64,000 bases of DNA from Pseudobutyrivibrio sp. YE44 (GTDB lineage: Bacteria; Bacillota; Clostridia; Lachnospirales; Lachnospiraceae), in assembly GCF_900104335.1 (NCBI RefSeq), contig NZ_FMXT01000012.1:1-64000 (forward strand), read 5' to 3'. The position numbers and the translations under genes were made by a program. Shown piece after piece: positions 7,771-15,294 of the stretch. Below the pieces are notes generated by a model. The model saw only the letters and a list, made by a program, of their open reading frames with translations. It was not told the origin of the DNA and made no database searches. Within the stretch, counting starts at the first letter, position 1. Each line of letters starts with the position of its first letter.

Positions 7771-8241
7771 ATGGCAGATATAACTTTGATAAAAGCAACA
7801 AAAGATGATATGCACGACATATGGCAAATGCAGATAGATGGCTTTTCAGGACTTTTGGATAAATATCGTGCTTATGCTACTAGCCCAGGGGCTGAAAGCT
7901 TTGAAAAAGTAATGGCAAGGTTTGAGCAGCCATGGACCACTTATTATTATATTTCTGCTGAGGGTGAAAATGTTGGAGCTATAAGAATAGTGGACAATAA
8001 GGATGACAGTCCCAAAAAGATTTCGCCTATTTGGATTATGCCGGAGTACAGAAACAATGGGTATGCCAGTGCTGCTATAAAAGCTGCAGAGGACATACAT
8101 GGTGCTAATAACTGGAGTTTGGGGACAATTCTTCAGGAGCCAGGAAATCTGCATCTATATGAAAAGATGGGATATCACCAAACAGGTACAATTATAAATA
8201 TCAATGACAAAATGGATATAGTAATTTTTGAGAAGGATTAA
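7771..8241 (+). CDS. GNAT family N-acetyltransferase
   Basis: This is a 156-aa single GNAT domain. The acetyl-CoA loop is seen in IWIMPEYRNNGYASAAIKAAE (motif A, R/Q-x-x-G-x-G/A-like, residues about 89-108), followed by LYEKMGYHQTG near the C-terminus. The substrate amine is unknown. The SD AGGAG lies 8 bases before the ATG. Its stop is 2 bases from the next start, so the DUF5680 gene is co-translated. Confidence 0.88.
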   Translation: MADITLIKATKDDMHDIWQMQIDGFSGLLDKYRAYATSPGAESFEKVMARFEQPWTTYYYISAEGENVGAIRIVDNKDDSPKKISPIWIMPEYRNNGYASAAIKAAEDIHGANNWSLGTILQEPGNLHLYEKMGYHQTGTIININDKMDIVIFEKD

Positions 8242-8243
8242 AG

Positions 8244-8684
8244 ATGGACAAAGAATTAGTAGAATTTCTAATCAAAGCAAAACAGGCAACTTATGCAGGA
8301 AAGGGTGCAGAGACAGCTCCATCAAGAGAGAAGTCACATGACTTGATTTATAAAGATGGAGATTACATGTACTATGATACATATCTTGGTACAGGCAAAT
8401 TTGCCGGAGAGGAAGCCCTTTGGATTAAGGGAAATCCATATTGGAGCATGAACTATATCGGCAGAGTAACTGGGGAGAGCTTCAGCGGAGATTTCCTAAA
8501 GGAGGCATTACTTAGAGTTCCAGAGGATAAACCCTTCCGTGGCCCAGACGATTATTCAAATGGAGACTACAGCTATCATTGTGAGATAGAAGGAGACTTT
8601 GAGTGGTTCCAAGGAAAAGAAATAATAAGTCTTAGGGGCACCGAAATATATGAATGTGTTTTCCATGGTGGGTTGGTAGAGTAA
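8244..8684 (+). CDS. DUF5680 domain protein
   Basis: This 146-aa soluble protein matches the pattern I know for DUF5680 along its whole length: FLIKAKQATYAGKGAE, SHDLIYKDGDY, YYDTYLGTGKFAGEEALW, SMNYIGRV and VPEDKPFRGPDDY. The family has no known biochemical function and often travels with small regulators or acetyltransferases, as it does here with the GNAT gene 2 bases upstream. Confidence 0.85.
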   Translation: MDKELVEFLIKAKQATYAGKGAETAPSREKSHDLIYKDGDYMYYDTYLGTGKFAGEEALWIKGNPYWSMNYIGRVTGESFSGDFLKEALLRVPEDKPFRGPDDYSNGDYSYHCEIEGDFEWFQGKEIISLRGTEIYECVFHGGLVE

Positions 8685-8781
8685 GCATAGCACCAAAGAT
8701 GATGAACAGAATTAGGTGTTCAGCTCTCTGTTGAAAAATAGAGCTCCAGGCCTTAGAATATAGTGGTAGAAAGGATTTATT

Positions 8782-9009
8782 ATGTCATATTTAATTAAAG
8801 ATACCACAAAAGAAGAAAGAGAACAGATTGTAAAGGAGTCCCTTGGAAACATAGAGGCTAACTGTGACGGCTGTATGGCTGGATTGGCTGAAATGTATCA
8901 GGATTACATTGATGGCAAGAAGGAGCTCAGAGAGATTAATATGGAGTTCAATGCCAGATATGTTAAGGATAATGATATGGAGGTTAGAGGCTCTAGCTGT
9001 GTAATGTAG
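8782..9009 (+). CDS. Small conserved CxxC protein, unknown function
   Basis: This is a 75-aa acidic, helical protein with a CDGCMAG motif near residue 29 and a further Cys four residues from the end (SSCVM). It could bind a metal or be redox-active. The SD AAAGGA is 9 bases from the ATG, and a clear terminator follows, so it is a genuine gene. I do not recognise a characterised family. Confidence 0.7.
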   Translation: MSYLIKDTTKEEREQIVKESLGNIEANCDGCMAGLAEMYQDYIDGKKELREINMEFNARYVKDNDMEVRGSSCVM

Positions 9010-9064
9010 AGCAGAATAACCTCTAAATTATAAAATAGAAAATCAAAACAATCACAAATAAAAC

Positions 9065-9096
9065 AGCCTACTTCAGCAATAAGAAGTAGGCTATTT
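9065..9096 (+). terminator. Rho-independent terminator after the CxxC gene
   Basis: A 10-bp stem (AGCCTACTTC with GAAGTAGGCT) has an 8-base loop followed by ATTTT. It ends the 7771-9009 gene group. Confidence 0.8.
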
Positions 9097-9230
9097 TAAA
9101 CTCAGAAAAAGCTTAATATGATTCATAGATATAGCAGTTTTAAACTAAGAAAAAGCTTAATATAATTCATAGATATGGCAGTTATTAACTCAGAAAAAAG
9201 TTCAGTATAACTCTCAGATATAGTTATAAT
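9094..9230. repeat. 44-bp tandem repeat, 3 copies
   Basis: The unit begins TTTTAAACTCAGAAAAAGC and continues TTAATATGATTCATAGATAT. The AACTCAGAAAAA landmarks recur at about 9098, 9142 and 9186. Copies 1 and 2 are almost identical and copy 3 is diverged. It lies between two converging genes, immediately behind a terminator. Confidence 0.8.
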
Positions 9231-9266
9231 ATTCTCTGAAAAGCTTTAAACCAAAAGTATTCTCAC

Positions 9267-10118
9267 TTACTCTTCAGGCATAAGCTCCATATGTCCAGTT
9301 TCAAATCCACAGAGAATTTCTGCTGTCACATCTTTGTAGCTATCCCCATCAGGCTCCTGGTAGCTAAGATAAAGAGTGTCACCCTTCCACTCAAAGGATG
9401 GCTTTACATCATCCTTTCCAGAATAATACCAGCGCACATAAGCGTGATTCATATTTTTGTCATCGCTATACTGATTATCATTTAAGATAAAACCATAGGT
9501 GCCTTCTTCTTTACTGATTACGCCGTAGAGGTTGTATCTTCCAGTGGAATCATCTGCAATCTTAACCAACGCATCTGAATTCTCGTTAATCTCATCAGCA
9601 TTGCTCCAGTCTAATGGTTCCTTATCTTGATTAGCATAATCGGAGACAATTCTGTCGATTACAGAGCTATAGTTAAAAGGCGATGGCTGAACCTGGCCCT
9701 TTTCATCCTTGGTGTACTGAGCAACGATAGTGTCGTCTCCAATCATATAGGTGAGCATGTCCATATTCCCGATAAGATCGAAGGCTTCCTTGGCATTTTC
9801 GTCCAATTCGTTGTATAAGGTTTTGGCGCTGTCATCCTGTTTCAAAAACACCTTAAGTTCGTAAGGCTGCTCTTCAGTTTGAAGCTCAATGCTGTCGTAG
9901 CTGTAGCCCTCTGGATATGTCTGATTTGATGCGATTCCAACTACTTTAGTGTTGTCACCAATGTAGTCTGTTCTGAATTGCTCTAAGTCAGTGGTGGAAC
10001 CGTCAGTAATTGAAGCTTCACCCTCCGATGTAGCAGAGTTATTTATAGTTGTAGATGTTTTGCCACATGCTGTTAAACATAAGCTCAGCATCAAGCACAT
10101 AATTATTTTTTTGTTCAT
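9267..10118 (-). CDS. Lipoprotein of unknown function
   Basis: This is a 283-aa exported protein. The N-terminus is a lipoprotein signal (MNKKIIMCLMLSLCLTACGK) with lipobox LTAC, so Cys18 is the lipidation site. A Ser/Thr-rich linker to about residue 45 precedes a mixed alpha/beta domain with no motif I recognise. The SD AGAGAGGAA lies upstream of the ATG on the minus strand. It is the only minus-strand gene in this part of the window. Confidence 0.8.
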   Translation of the reverse strand: MNKKIIMCLMLSLCLTACGKTSTTINNSATSEGEASITDGSTTDLEQFRTDYIGDNTKVVGIASNQTYPEGYSYDSIELQTEEQPYELKVFLKQDDSAKTLYNELDENAKEAFDLIGNMDMLTYMIGDDTIVAQYTKDEKGQVQPSPFNYSSVIDRIVSDYANQDKEPLDWSNADEINENSDALVKIADDSTGRYNLYGVISKEEGTYGFILNDNQYSDDKNMNHAYVRWYYSGKDDVKPSFEWKGDTLYLSYQEPDGDSYKDVTAEILCGFETGHMELMPEE

Positions 10119-10322
10119 AGTATAGTGTTCCTCTCTTGCAGCTAATTACACGAATAATTATATATGTCAATGTAATACATATCAACAGACCGCAAGCACC
10201 ATCCCCCTTTTAAACTAACACAACTATGCAATAAAGCTTGAATTTAGTATACTTAGGAGCAGATATAAATATTTCTAAAGAAAGCAGACTTTGGAATCAA
10301 TAGTGTATGAAATCATTAGACT

Positions 10323-10868
10323 ATGAAATCATCAAATCATGAAATCAATAGAACAAGAAAACTGCTTAATGACTCAAAGAAAATAAAAAAGATGAATAAA
10401 GATAAAATAGTCACTCATATAAAAAACATACTTGGAATCATACTAAAATACCTAAAATGCTCCATTATTGATGGAGCCATCATAGGTGTAATCAACTTTA
10501 TTTTTATGCTATACATGGATATGCCCTTGAAAGTACTAATCTCAATTTTTATGGGAATAACCAATCTTGTACCAAGTATTGGTCCAGTTGTGGGAGGCAT
10601 AATAAGTGGAGTTGTGTTAGCCTTCTTTGATATAAAGTTGGCTTTGTGGTTTTTAGGATTTACGGTGGTTCTTCAAACTATAGACGGCCTATTTATTAAG
10701 CCTAAATTGTTTGGGGATAGTTTTGGAATATCTGGCGTGTGGATGTTTATTGCCATGATGGTTGCAGGATTTTTCTTTGGAATTGTAGGGTTAATTCTTG
10801 TAGTGCCGATTGTTGCCATTATCCAATATGTGATTAAGGTTATTAAGCATTCCCACAAGCAAGAGTAA
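10323..10868 (+). CDS. AI-2E family transporter, N-terminally shortened
   Basis: The protein has 181 aa, whereas AI-2E transporters (PF01594) usually have about 350. Only the C-terminal half is present: GAIIGVINFIFMLY, the signature MGITNLVPSIGPVVGGIIS, the DGLFIKPKLFGDSFGISG loop and the last two helices (FGIVGLILVVPIVAIIQYVIK). The start is uncertain: the ATG at 10323 sits in a run of ATGAAATCAT repeats without a clear SD, and ATG 10392 is an alternative. It may be a remnant or a half-size paralogue. Confidence 0.7.
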   Translation: MKSSNHEINRTRKLLNDSKKIKKMNKDKIVTHIKNILGIILKYLKCSIIDGAIIGVINFIFMLYMDMPLKVLISIFMGITNLVPSIGPVVGGIISGVVLAFFDIKLALWFLGFTVVLQTIDGLFIKPKLFGDSFGISGVWMFIAMMVAGFFFGIVGLILVVPIVAIIQYVIKVIKHSHKQE

Positions 10869-10970
10869 TGCACAGGGGAAAGAAATGCACAACCCAGAGA
10901 AATGCACAACCCAGAGAAATGCATAAACCAGAGAAATGCTTAAATCAGAGAAATGCACAAACCAGAGTAA
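10868..10970. repeat. 17-bp tandem repeat, 6 copies
   Basis: The unit ATGCACAACCCAGAGAA recurs at exactly 17-base spacing, with ATGC landmarks at 10868, 10885, 10902, 10919, 10936 and 10953. It begins at the stop codon of the AI-2E gene. Copies 2 and 3 are identical. It does not form a hairpin. Confidence 0.9.
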
Positions 10971-11035
10971 TTCAAAAGATAGAACAGTCACATTAGTTTT
11001 AAGACAGATTATTTAATAGTAGGGGGAATAATAAA

Positions 11036-12658
11036 ATGGACAGGCCGATACTTAGAAACAAGCTATATCTTTATCTCACAGAATTTTTTGCCGGAATGTC
11101 TGTTATGGCGGTTGAGTTAGGTGCAAGCAGGTTGCTGGCGCCTTATTTTAGTTCATCTCAGATAGTTTGGACCATCATCATCGGAACAATTATGATAGCC
11201 ATGGCTCTTGGGAATCTGTATGGTGGACGAATGGCGGATAAGGATCCAAATCCAGACAAGCTTTATAAGCGAATAATCATTGCAGCGTTATGGATTGCTG
11301 CAATTCCAGTGGTGGGTAAATACGTTATTCTGGTAATATCAGGACTAATAGTTTTTACCGTAAATACGAATTTCTTAGTTATAGCAGGTTTTGTTGCCTG
11401 TATGGTGATATTCGTATTTCCGTTATTTTTGTTGGGTACAGTGACACCATCCCTGGTGAAGTTTTCTGTGGATAGTCTGGATGATAGTGGAAGTGTTGTG
11501 GGAAAGCTTAATGCTAGCAACACAATTGGAAGCATCATCGGTACCTTTGTTCCAACCTTTATCAGCATTCCTGCTGTGGGGACTGCCATTACCTTCCTTA
11601 TTTTTGCAGGAATTTTGCTGATACTCTGTATCGTATATTTTGTTAGCTCGAAAATAAATTTCTCAAAGGCCAAGAGGGTTCCTGTTAGCATAGTGCTATT
11701 TCTTGTCTGCTGCCTTCTTGGTCATAGCAATAGCTTTGCATTTTGGCAGACAGATTTAACCTACGAGGGAGAGTCTATTTACAATTATCTTCAGGTGCAT
11801 GAGGAAGGCAATCAGGTGATTCTTTCCACAAATGTGCTCTTTGGAGTCCAGTCAGTATATCAAAAGGACAAGGGCCCAACGGGGCTTTACTACGACTATG
11901 CCATGGCTGCTCTTCCTATGGCAGATTCAAATGTAGAATCTAGAGATAAGGATAATCCACTTAAAATTTTGATTCTTGGAAATGGAAGCGGCACCTTCGC
12001 CACCCAGTGTGATAGATATTATGAGAATCTTGATATTACCGGTGTGGAGATAGATGAGAAGATTACAAAGCTTGCCACAGAGTACTTTGGTCTTTCAGAG
12101 GATATACCAGTTGTGACCTATGATGGCCGCGCATACTTGAATGCCGTAGATGATAAATATGATGTGATTCTAGTGGATGCTTATCAGGATATTACCATCC
12201 CATTTCAAATGTCTTCCCAGGAGTTTTTCCAGTTGGTTGCAGACCATCTTGAGGAGGATGGCGTGATGGTTGTAAACCTTAACATGCGAAGCAATTCTCC
12301 AGGAAATATAAATGAGTATCTGGCGGATACAATCGCCAGTGTCTTTCCTAATATATATACAGCAGAGGTTTTAGGATGCACCAATCGAATCCTTTATGCC
12401 AGCTTCAACGATGATATAACCACAAATCTTGGTCAGGCAATAGAGAAGGAAAAGGATTCTGATCTTTTCTATATGATGTCCCTATCACAGGAAGGCTTGA
12501 AAAAGTACAAGCCGGGAAATCATACCATGACCGATGATAAGGCGCCGGTAGAGCTTCTTGGAATGAAGGTCATAGATGAACTAATTTCCGACGAGCTTAC
12601 CTATTATAAGACACAATTAAAGGAAGAAGGAATACAGGGAATCTTGAACTCCTTCTAA
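11036..12658 (+). CDS. Fused MFS-like / spermidine synthase protein
   Basis: This 540-aa two-part protein has a membrane half (residues about 1-235, 7-8 helices, starting LYLTEFFAGMSVMAVELGASRLLAPYFSSSQIVWT). A soluble Rossmann aminopropyltransferase-like half follows, with ILILGNGSGTFATQ at about 312-325 and GVEIDEKI. The motif DVILVDAYQD follows, and it keeps the DxD-like acidic spot of SpeE. Such fusions are annotated as spermidine-synthase-like, but polyamine activity is unproven. The SD is GGGGG 9 bases before ATG. It is followed by the leader of the alanine symporter without a clear terminator. Confidence 0.85.
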   Translation: MDRPILRNKLYLYLTEFFAGMSVMAVELGASRLLAPYFSSSQIVWTIIIGTIMIAMALGNLYGGRMADKDPNPDKLYKRIIIAALWIAAIPVVGKYVILVISGLIVFTVNTNFLVIAGFVACMVIFVFPLFLLGTVTPSLVKFSVDSLDDSGSVVGKLNASNTIGSIIGTFVPTFISIPAVGTAITFLIFAGILLILCIVYFVSSKINFSKAKRVPVSIVLFLVCCLLGHSNSFAFWQTDLTYEGESIYNYLQVHEEGNQVILSTNVLFGVQSVYQKDKGPTGLYYDYAMAALPMADSNVESRDKDNPLKILILGNGSGTFATQCDRYYENLDITGVEIDEKITKLATEYFGLSEDIPVVTYDGRAYLNAVDDKYDVILVDAYQDITIPFQMSSQEFFQLVADHLEEDGVMVVNLNMRSNSPGNINEYLADTIASVFPNIYTAEVLGCTNRILYASFNDDITTNLGQAIEKEKDSDLFYMMSLSQEGLKKYKPGNHTMTDDKAPVELLGMKVIDELISDELTYYKTQLKEEGIQGILNSF

Positions 12659-12710
12659 GAAAAATATGGTGCTAATAACCCTTAAAAGGTTAAACTAGAT
12701 TTCAAAAAAA

Positions 12711-12739
12711 AACGCTTTACTTTAACAAGGTAAAGCGTT
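12711..12739. promoter_or_regulatory. 10-bp stem-loop in the symporter leader
   Basis: A perfect hairpin pairs AACGCTTTAC with GTAAAGCGTT around a 9-base loop. On the plus strand no T-run follows, so it is not a plus-strand terminator. On the minus strand it is followed by nine T. Its 3' half belongs to the conserved leader motif below and could alternate with it. Confidence 0.6.
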
Positions 12740-12783
12740 AAAATATCCCCAAGGTGTCTTGCTGACAACGACAAATGTCCGTG
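12719..12783 (+). promoter_or_regulatory. Conserved leader motif, copy A (candidate riboswitch)
   Basis: This 65-nt segment matches 53646-53711 almost without gaps. Shared blocks are ACTTTAAC, TAAAGCGTTAAAATA, TGTCTTG and GACAAATGTCCGTG. Two small helices are common to both copies: CTTTA/TAAAG and TGTC/GACA. It lies 115 bases before the Na+:alanine symporter start, while the other copy lies before SstT. The downstream pair GGGAGA/TCTCCC (12845-12864) could form a further expression-platform hairpin here. Confidence 0.7.
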
Positions 12784-12897
12784 GAAAGCCGTAGAACCTG
12801 AGCTAATGGGACAGAACAAAGTAGCAAGACTAAAACTAAATTTAGGGAGAACCGGTTAATCTCCCGTGAACTAGAAATTGCAACAAAGGGGATATGT

Positions 12898-14427
12898 ATG
12901 ACAGAGTTTTTATCAAAAGTAGAACAGATTAACGGTGCGGTGAATGGATTTGTATGGGGATTACCTATGCTCATTCTTTTGGTTGGAACAGGTATCTTAA
13001 TGACCTGCCTTACCAGATTTTTCCAGGTCACTCACATCAAGCATTGGATAAAGAATACCATCGGTGGTATCTTCAAGGATTCTCATGTTACAGCTCACAC
13101 AGGTAAAGAGGATACTCAGATTTCTCAGTTCCAGAGTCTTTGCACAGCACTTGCAGCTACAATCGGAACAGGTAACATCGCTGGTGTGGCAGCAGCTATT
13201 GCATCTGGTGGTCCTGGTGCCATCTTCTGGATGTGGATTGTTGCATTCTTTGGAATGATGACAAACTTCTCTGAGAACGTACTTGGTATTTATTATCGTA
13301 GAAGAAATGAAAAGAACGAGTGGTGCGGCGGTGCCATGTACTATCTGAGAGATGGTCTTGGTTCTAAGAAGGGCTTCAGACACATTGGAGCAACACTTGC
13401 CTCATTATTCAGTATTTTCTGTGTTATTGCCTCCTTTGGAATCGGTAATATGGGTCAGGTTAATTCTATCGCTGTAAACGTAAACTCAGCTTTTGGAGTT
13501 CCAGCCCTCTTCACTGGTATCTTCCTTATGATTCTTGGAGCCCTTGTTATTGTTGGTGGATTAAAGAGAATCGCATCGGTTACAGAAAAGCTTGTGCCAT
13601 TTATGGCAGTTATTTATATGGTTTGCGCAATTATTGTTTGTATCGTTCACATTGATCAGGCAGGAGCAGTTTTCACAGCCATCTTCAAGGGTGCCTTTGG
13701 AATGCGTGCTGTTGGCGGCGGTATGGTTGGTTCAGGTGTTGCCATGGCTGTTCAATGGGGAATGAAGCGAGGCGTTTTCTCAAACGAGGCAGGTCTTGGT
13801 TCTTCGGTTATGGTTCATTCAAGCTCAAATGTTAGAGAGCCTGTAGTTCAGGGTATGTGGGGTATCTTCGAGGTATTCGCTGATACAATCATCGTTTGTT
13901 CAATCACAGCTTTCGTAGTTCTTTCAAGTGGACTTGTAGATTTGAACACAGGAGAGGTTATTTCCAGCCAGGTTTCAACTGCACTTGTAGCAGAGGCTTT
14001 CTCTACAGTATTTGGCCAGTTTGGTTATGCTTTCATCGCAATTGCAATTTTGCTTTTCGCCTTCTCTACAACTCTCGGCTGGAGCCAGTATGGTAGCAAG
14101 GCTTTCGAGTATCTTTTCGGTAGAGGAAAGGTGAAGTTCTATCAGATTATCTTTGTTGCATTTATTGTTGTAGGTGCTACAATGGACTTAACACTAGCGT
14201 GGGATATTTCAGATACACTTAACGGCATGATGGCAATTCCAAACCTTATTGGTGTTATCGCCTTAAGCGGTACTGTTATGAAAATCACCCACAACTATGT
14301 ACAGCGAGCTATCCTTCATCAGGATGTAAAGCCAATGCTTTCTGCACTTGAGGATATTCAGGCTTTACATGAGCAAGAACTTATTGATAAAGAGTTGCTT
14401 AAGACTAAGAACGAAGAAATTGCCTAA
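12898..14427 (+). CDS. Sodium:alanine/glycine symporter (AGCS family)
   Basis: This 509-aa inner-membrane transporter has about 11 helices and imports alanine, glycine or related small amino acids with Na+. Family signatures include FQSLCTALAATIGTGNIAG (residues about 78-96), the GPGAIFWMW segment, MKRGVFSNEAGLGSS in the middle, and the FAFSTTLGWSQYG region. The SD AAAGGGG is about 8 bases before the ATG. It has its own structured leader and ends before a bidirectional terminator, so it is a one-gene unit. Confidence 0.93.
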   Translation: MTEFLSKVEQINGAVNGFVWGLPMLILLVGTGILMTCLTRFFQVTHIKHWIKNTIGGIFKDSHVTAHTGKEDTQISQFQSLCTALAATIGTGNIAGVAAAIASGGPGAIFWMWIVAFFGMMTNFSENVLGIYYRRRNEKNEWCGGAMYYLRDGLGSKKGFRHIGATLASLFSIFCVIASFGIGNMGQVNSIAVNVNSAFGVPALFTGIFLMILGALVIVGGLKRIASVTEKLVPFMAVIYMVCAIIVCIVHIDQAGAVFTAIFKGAFGMRAVGGGMVGSGVAMAVQWGMKRGVFSNEAGLGSSVMVHSSSNVREPVVQGMWGIFEVFADTIIVCSITAFVVLSSGLVDLNTGEVISSQVSTALVAEAFSTVFGQFGYAFIAIAILLFAFSTTLGWSQYGSKAFEYLFGRGKVKFYQIIFVAFIVVGATMDLTLAWDISDTLNGMMAIPNLIGVIALSGTVMKITHNYVQRAILHQDVKPMLSALEDIQALHEQELIDKELLKTKNEEIA

Positions 14428-14475
14428 GAATAAGACGTAATAGTTGTCTAAAGGAAAGATTAAAAGGCAAAAACA

Positions 14476-14511
14476 AAGCCGTAGTGATTAATTTCACTAC
14501 GGCTTATTTTT
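14476..14511. terminator. Bidirectional terminator between convergent genes
   Basis: A 12-bp stem (AAGCCGTAGTGA with TCACTACGGCTT) is flanked by T-rich tracts on both strands. It serves the symporter on the plus strand and overlaps the last codons of the minus-strand cyclic-nucleotide-binding gene, whose stop falls inside the 3' arm. Confidence 0.88.
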
Positions 14512-15093
14512 ATCCCTGCCAAGGAAGTGATAACTATTAGATACGTATTGTCGAAGCAAATCATTTTTTTGAAGGATAATAACATCATCATCTTTTTCGT
14601 TTGCAGATGAAGGAGAGGAGCTTTTTAGAGCCTTCATAGTCTGATTGTATATTCGCTCGTGCTCGGTGGCTCCACCTTGATTGGCAATTTCTAACTCATG
14701 ACTTAGCTGGACGATATTATGTTGCATCTGGGTCAGGAGGTTTGCCATGTTTTTCATTATGAAAATTATGCTTTCGTGATTATCCTTAACAAAATCTTCA
14801 AGATAACCTTCTGTTACTCGCAATATTTTGACATTAGAATACGCAATGATTGTATAAATTGCTGGTTTACTGAGAAGCAGACCATATTCTCCAAAACAGG
14901 CACCCGGTCCAAGTACACCAATTAGAACTTCATTATTTGTGCCATAGCCTGTATACATTTCTACATGACCATCTAATATTTTGTACATATCAAGGCTTAT
15001 TTCCCCTTCCTTAAGAATGGTCATTCCCTCTGGAACGGTGATAATCCTATTTTGATATTTTATGGAGTAAGCTTCATTATTTTTTTTATCCAT
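14497..15093 (-). CDS. Cyclic nucleotide-binding domain protein without DNA-binding domain
   Basis: This is a 198-aa protein. Residues 15-115 form a Crp-type cNMP-binding beta-roll (VPEGMTILKEGE, DGHVEMYTG, VLGPGACFGEYGLLLSKPA). The phosphate-binding cassette lacks the usual Arg-Thr/Ser pair, so nucleotide binding is uncertain. A helix rich in Gln follows, then a polar tail. There is no C-terminal helix-turn-helix, so it is not a classical Crp/Fnr regulator. It stands divergently next to the first candidate effector gene. Confidence 0.82.
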   Translation of the reverse strand: MDKKNNEAYSIKYQNRIITVPEGMTILKEGEISLDMYKILDGHVEMYTGYGTNNEVLIGVLGPGACFGEYGLLLSKPAIYTIIAYSNVKILRVTEGYLEDFVKDNHESIIFIMKNMANLLTQMQHNIVQLSHELEIANQGGATEHERIYNQTMKALKSSSPSSANEKDDDVIILQKNDLLRQYVSNSYHFLGRDKNKP

Positions 15094-15294
15094 TTTTTTC
15101 TGCTTTCGAAAACAACAATGGCTCTTTATGCCCTAATTCTAAAAAAATCAAGGCGAAAACTCAATATAATACACAGATTTATAACATTTCAAGTGGATAA
15201 TATAATGTAGCTAATTATATTTTTCTAGAACATTACCTTTGAAATTAAAAAAAGATAGGACTAACATATGCCATTAAAAGAAGGAGAGATAAGT

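Noticed and set aside
11263-11691. Minus-strand 142-aa frame opposite the spermidine-synthase fusion
   Set aside because: It lies wholly within a well-supported membrane-protein gene and has no initiation signal.
12711-12739. Terminator of the spermidine-synthase fusion gene
   Set aside because: The hairpin lacks a T-run on the plus strand; the T-run lies on the minus strand, where no gene ends.
12719-12897. Glycine riboswitch before the alanine/glycine symporter
   Set aside because: The conserved glycine-aptamer words and tandem aptamer layout are not seen; the motif shared with the sstT leader is different.
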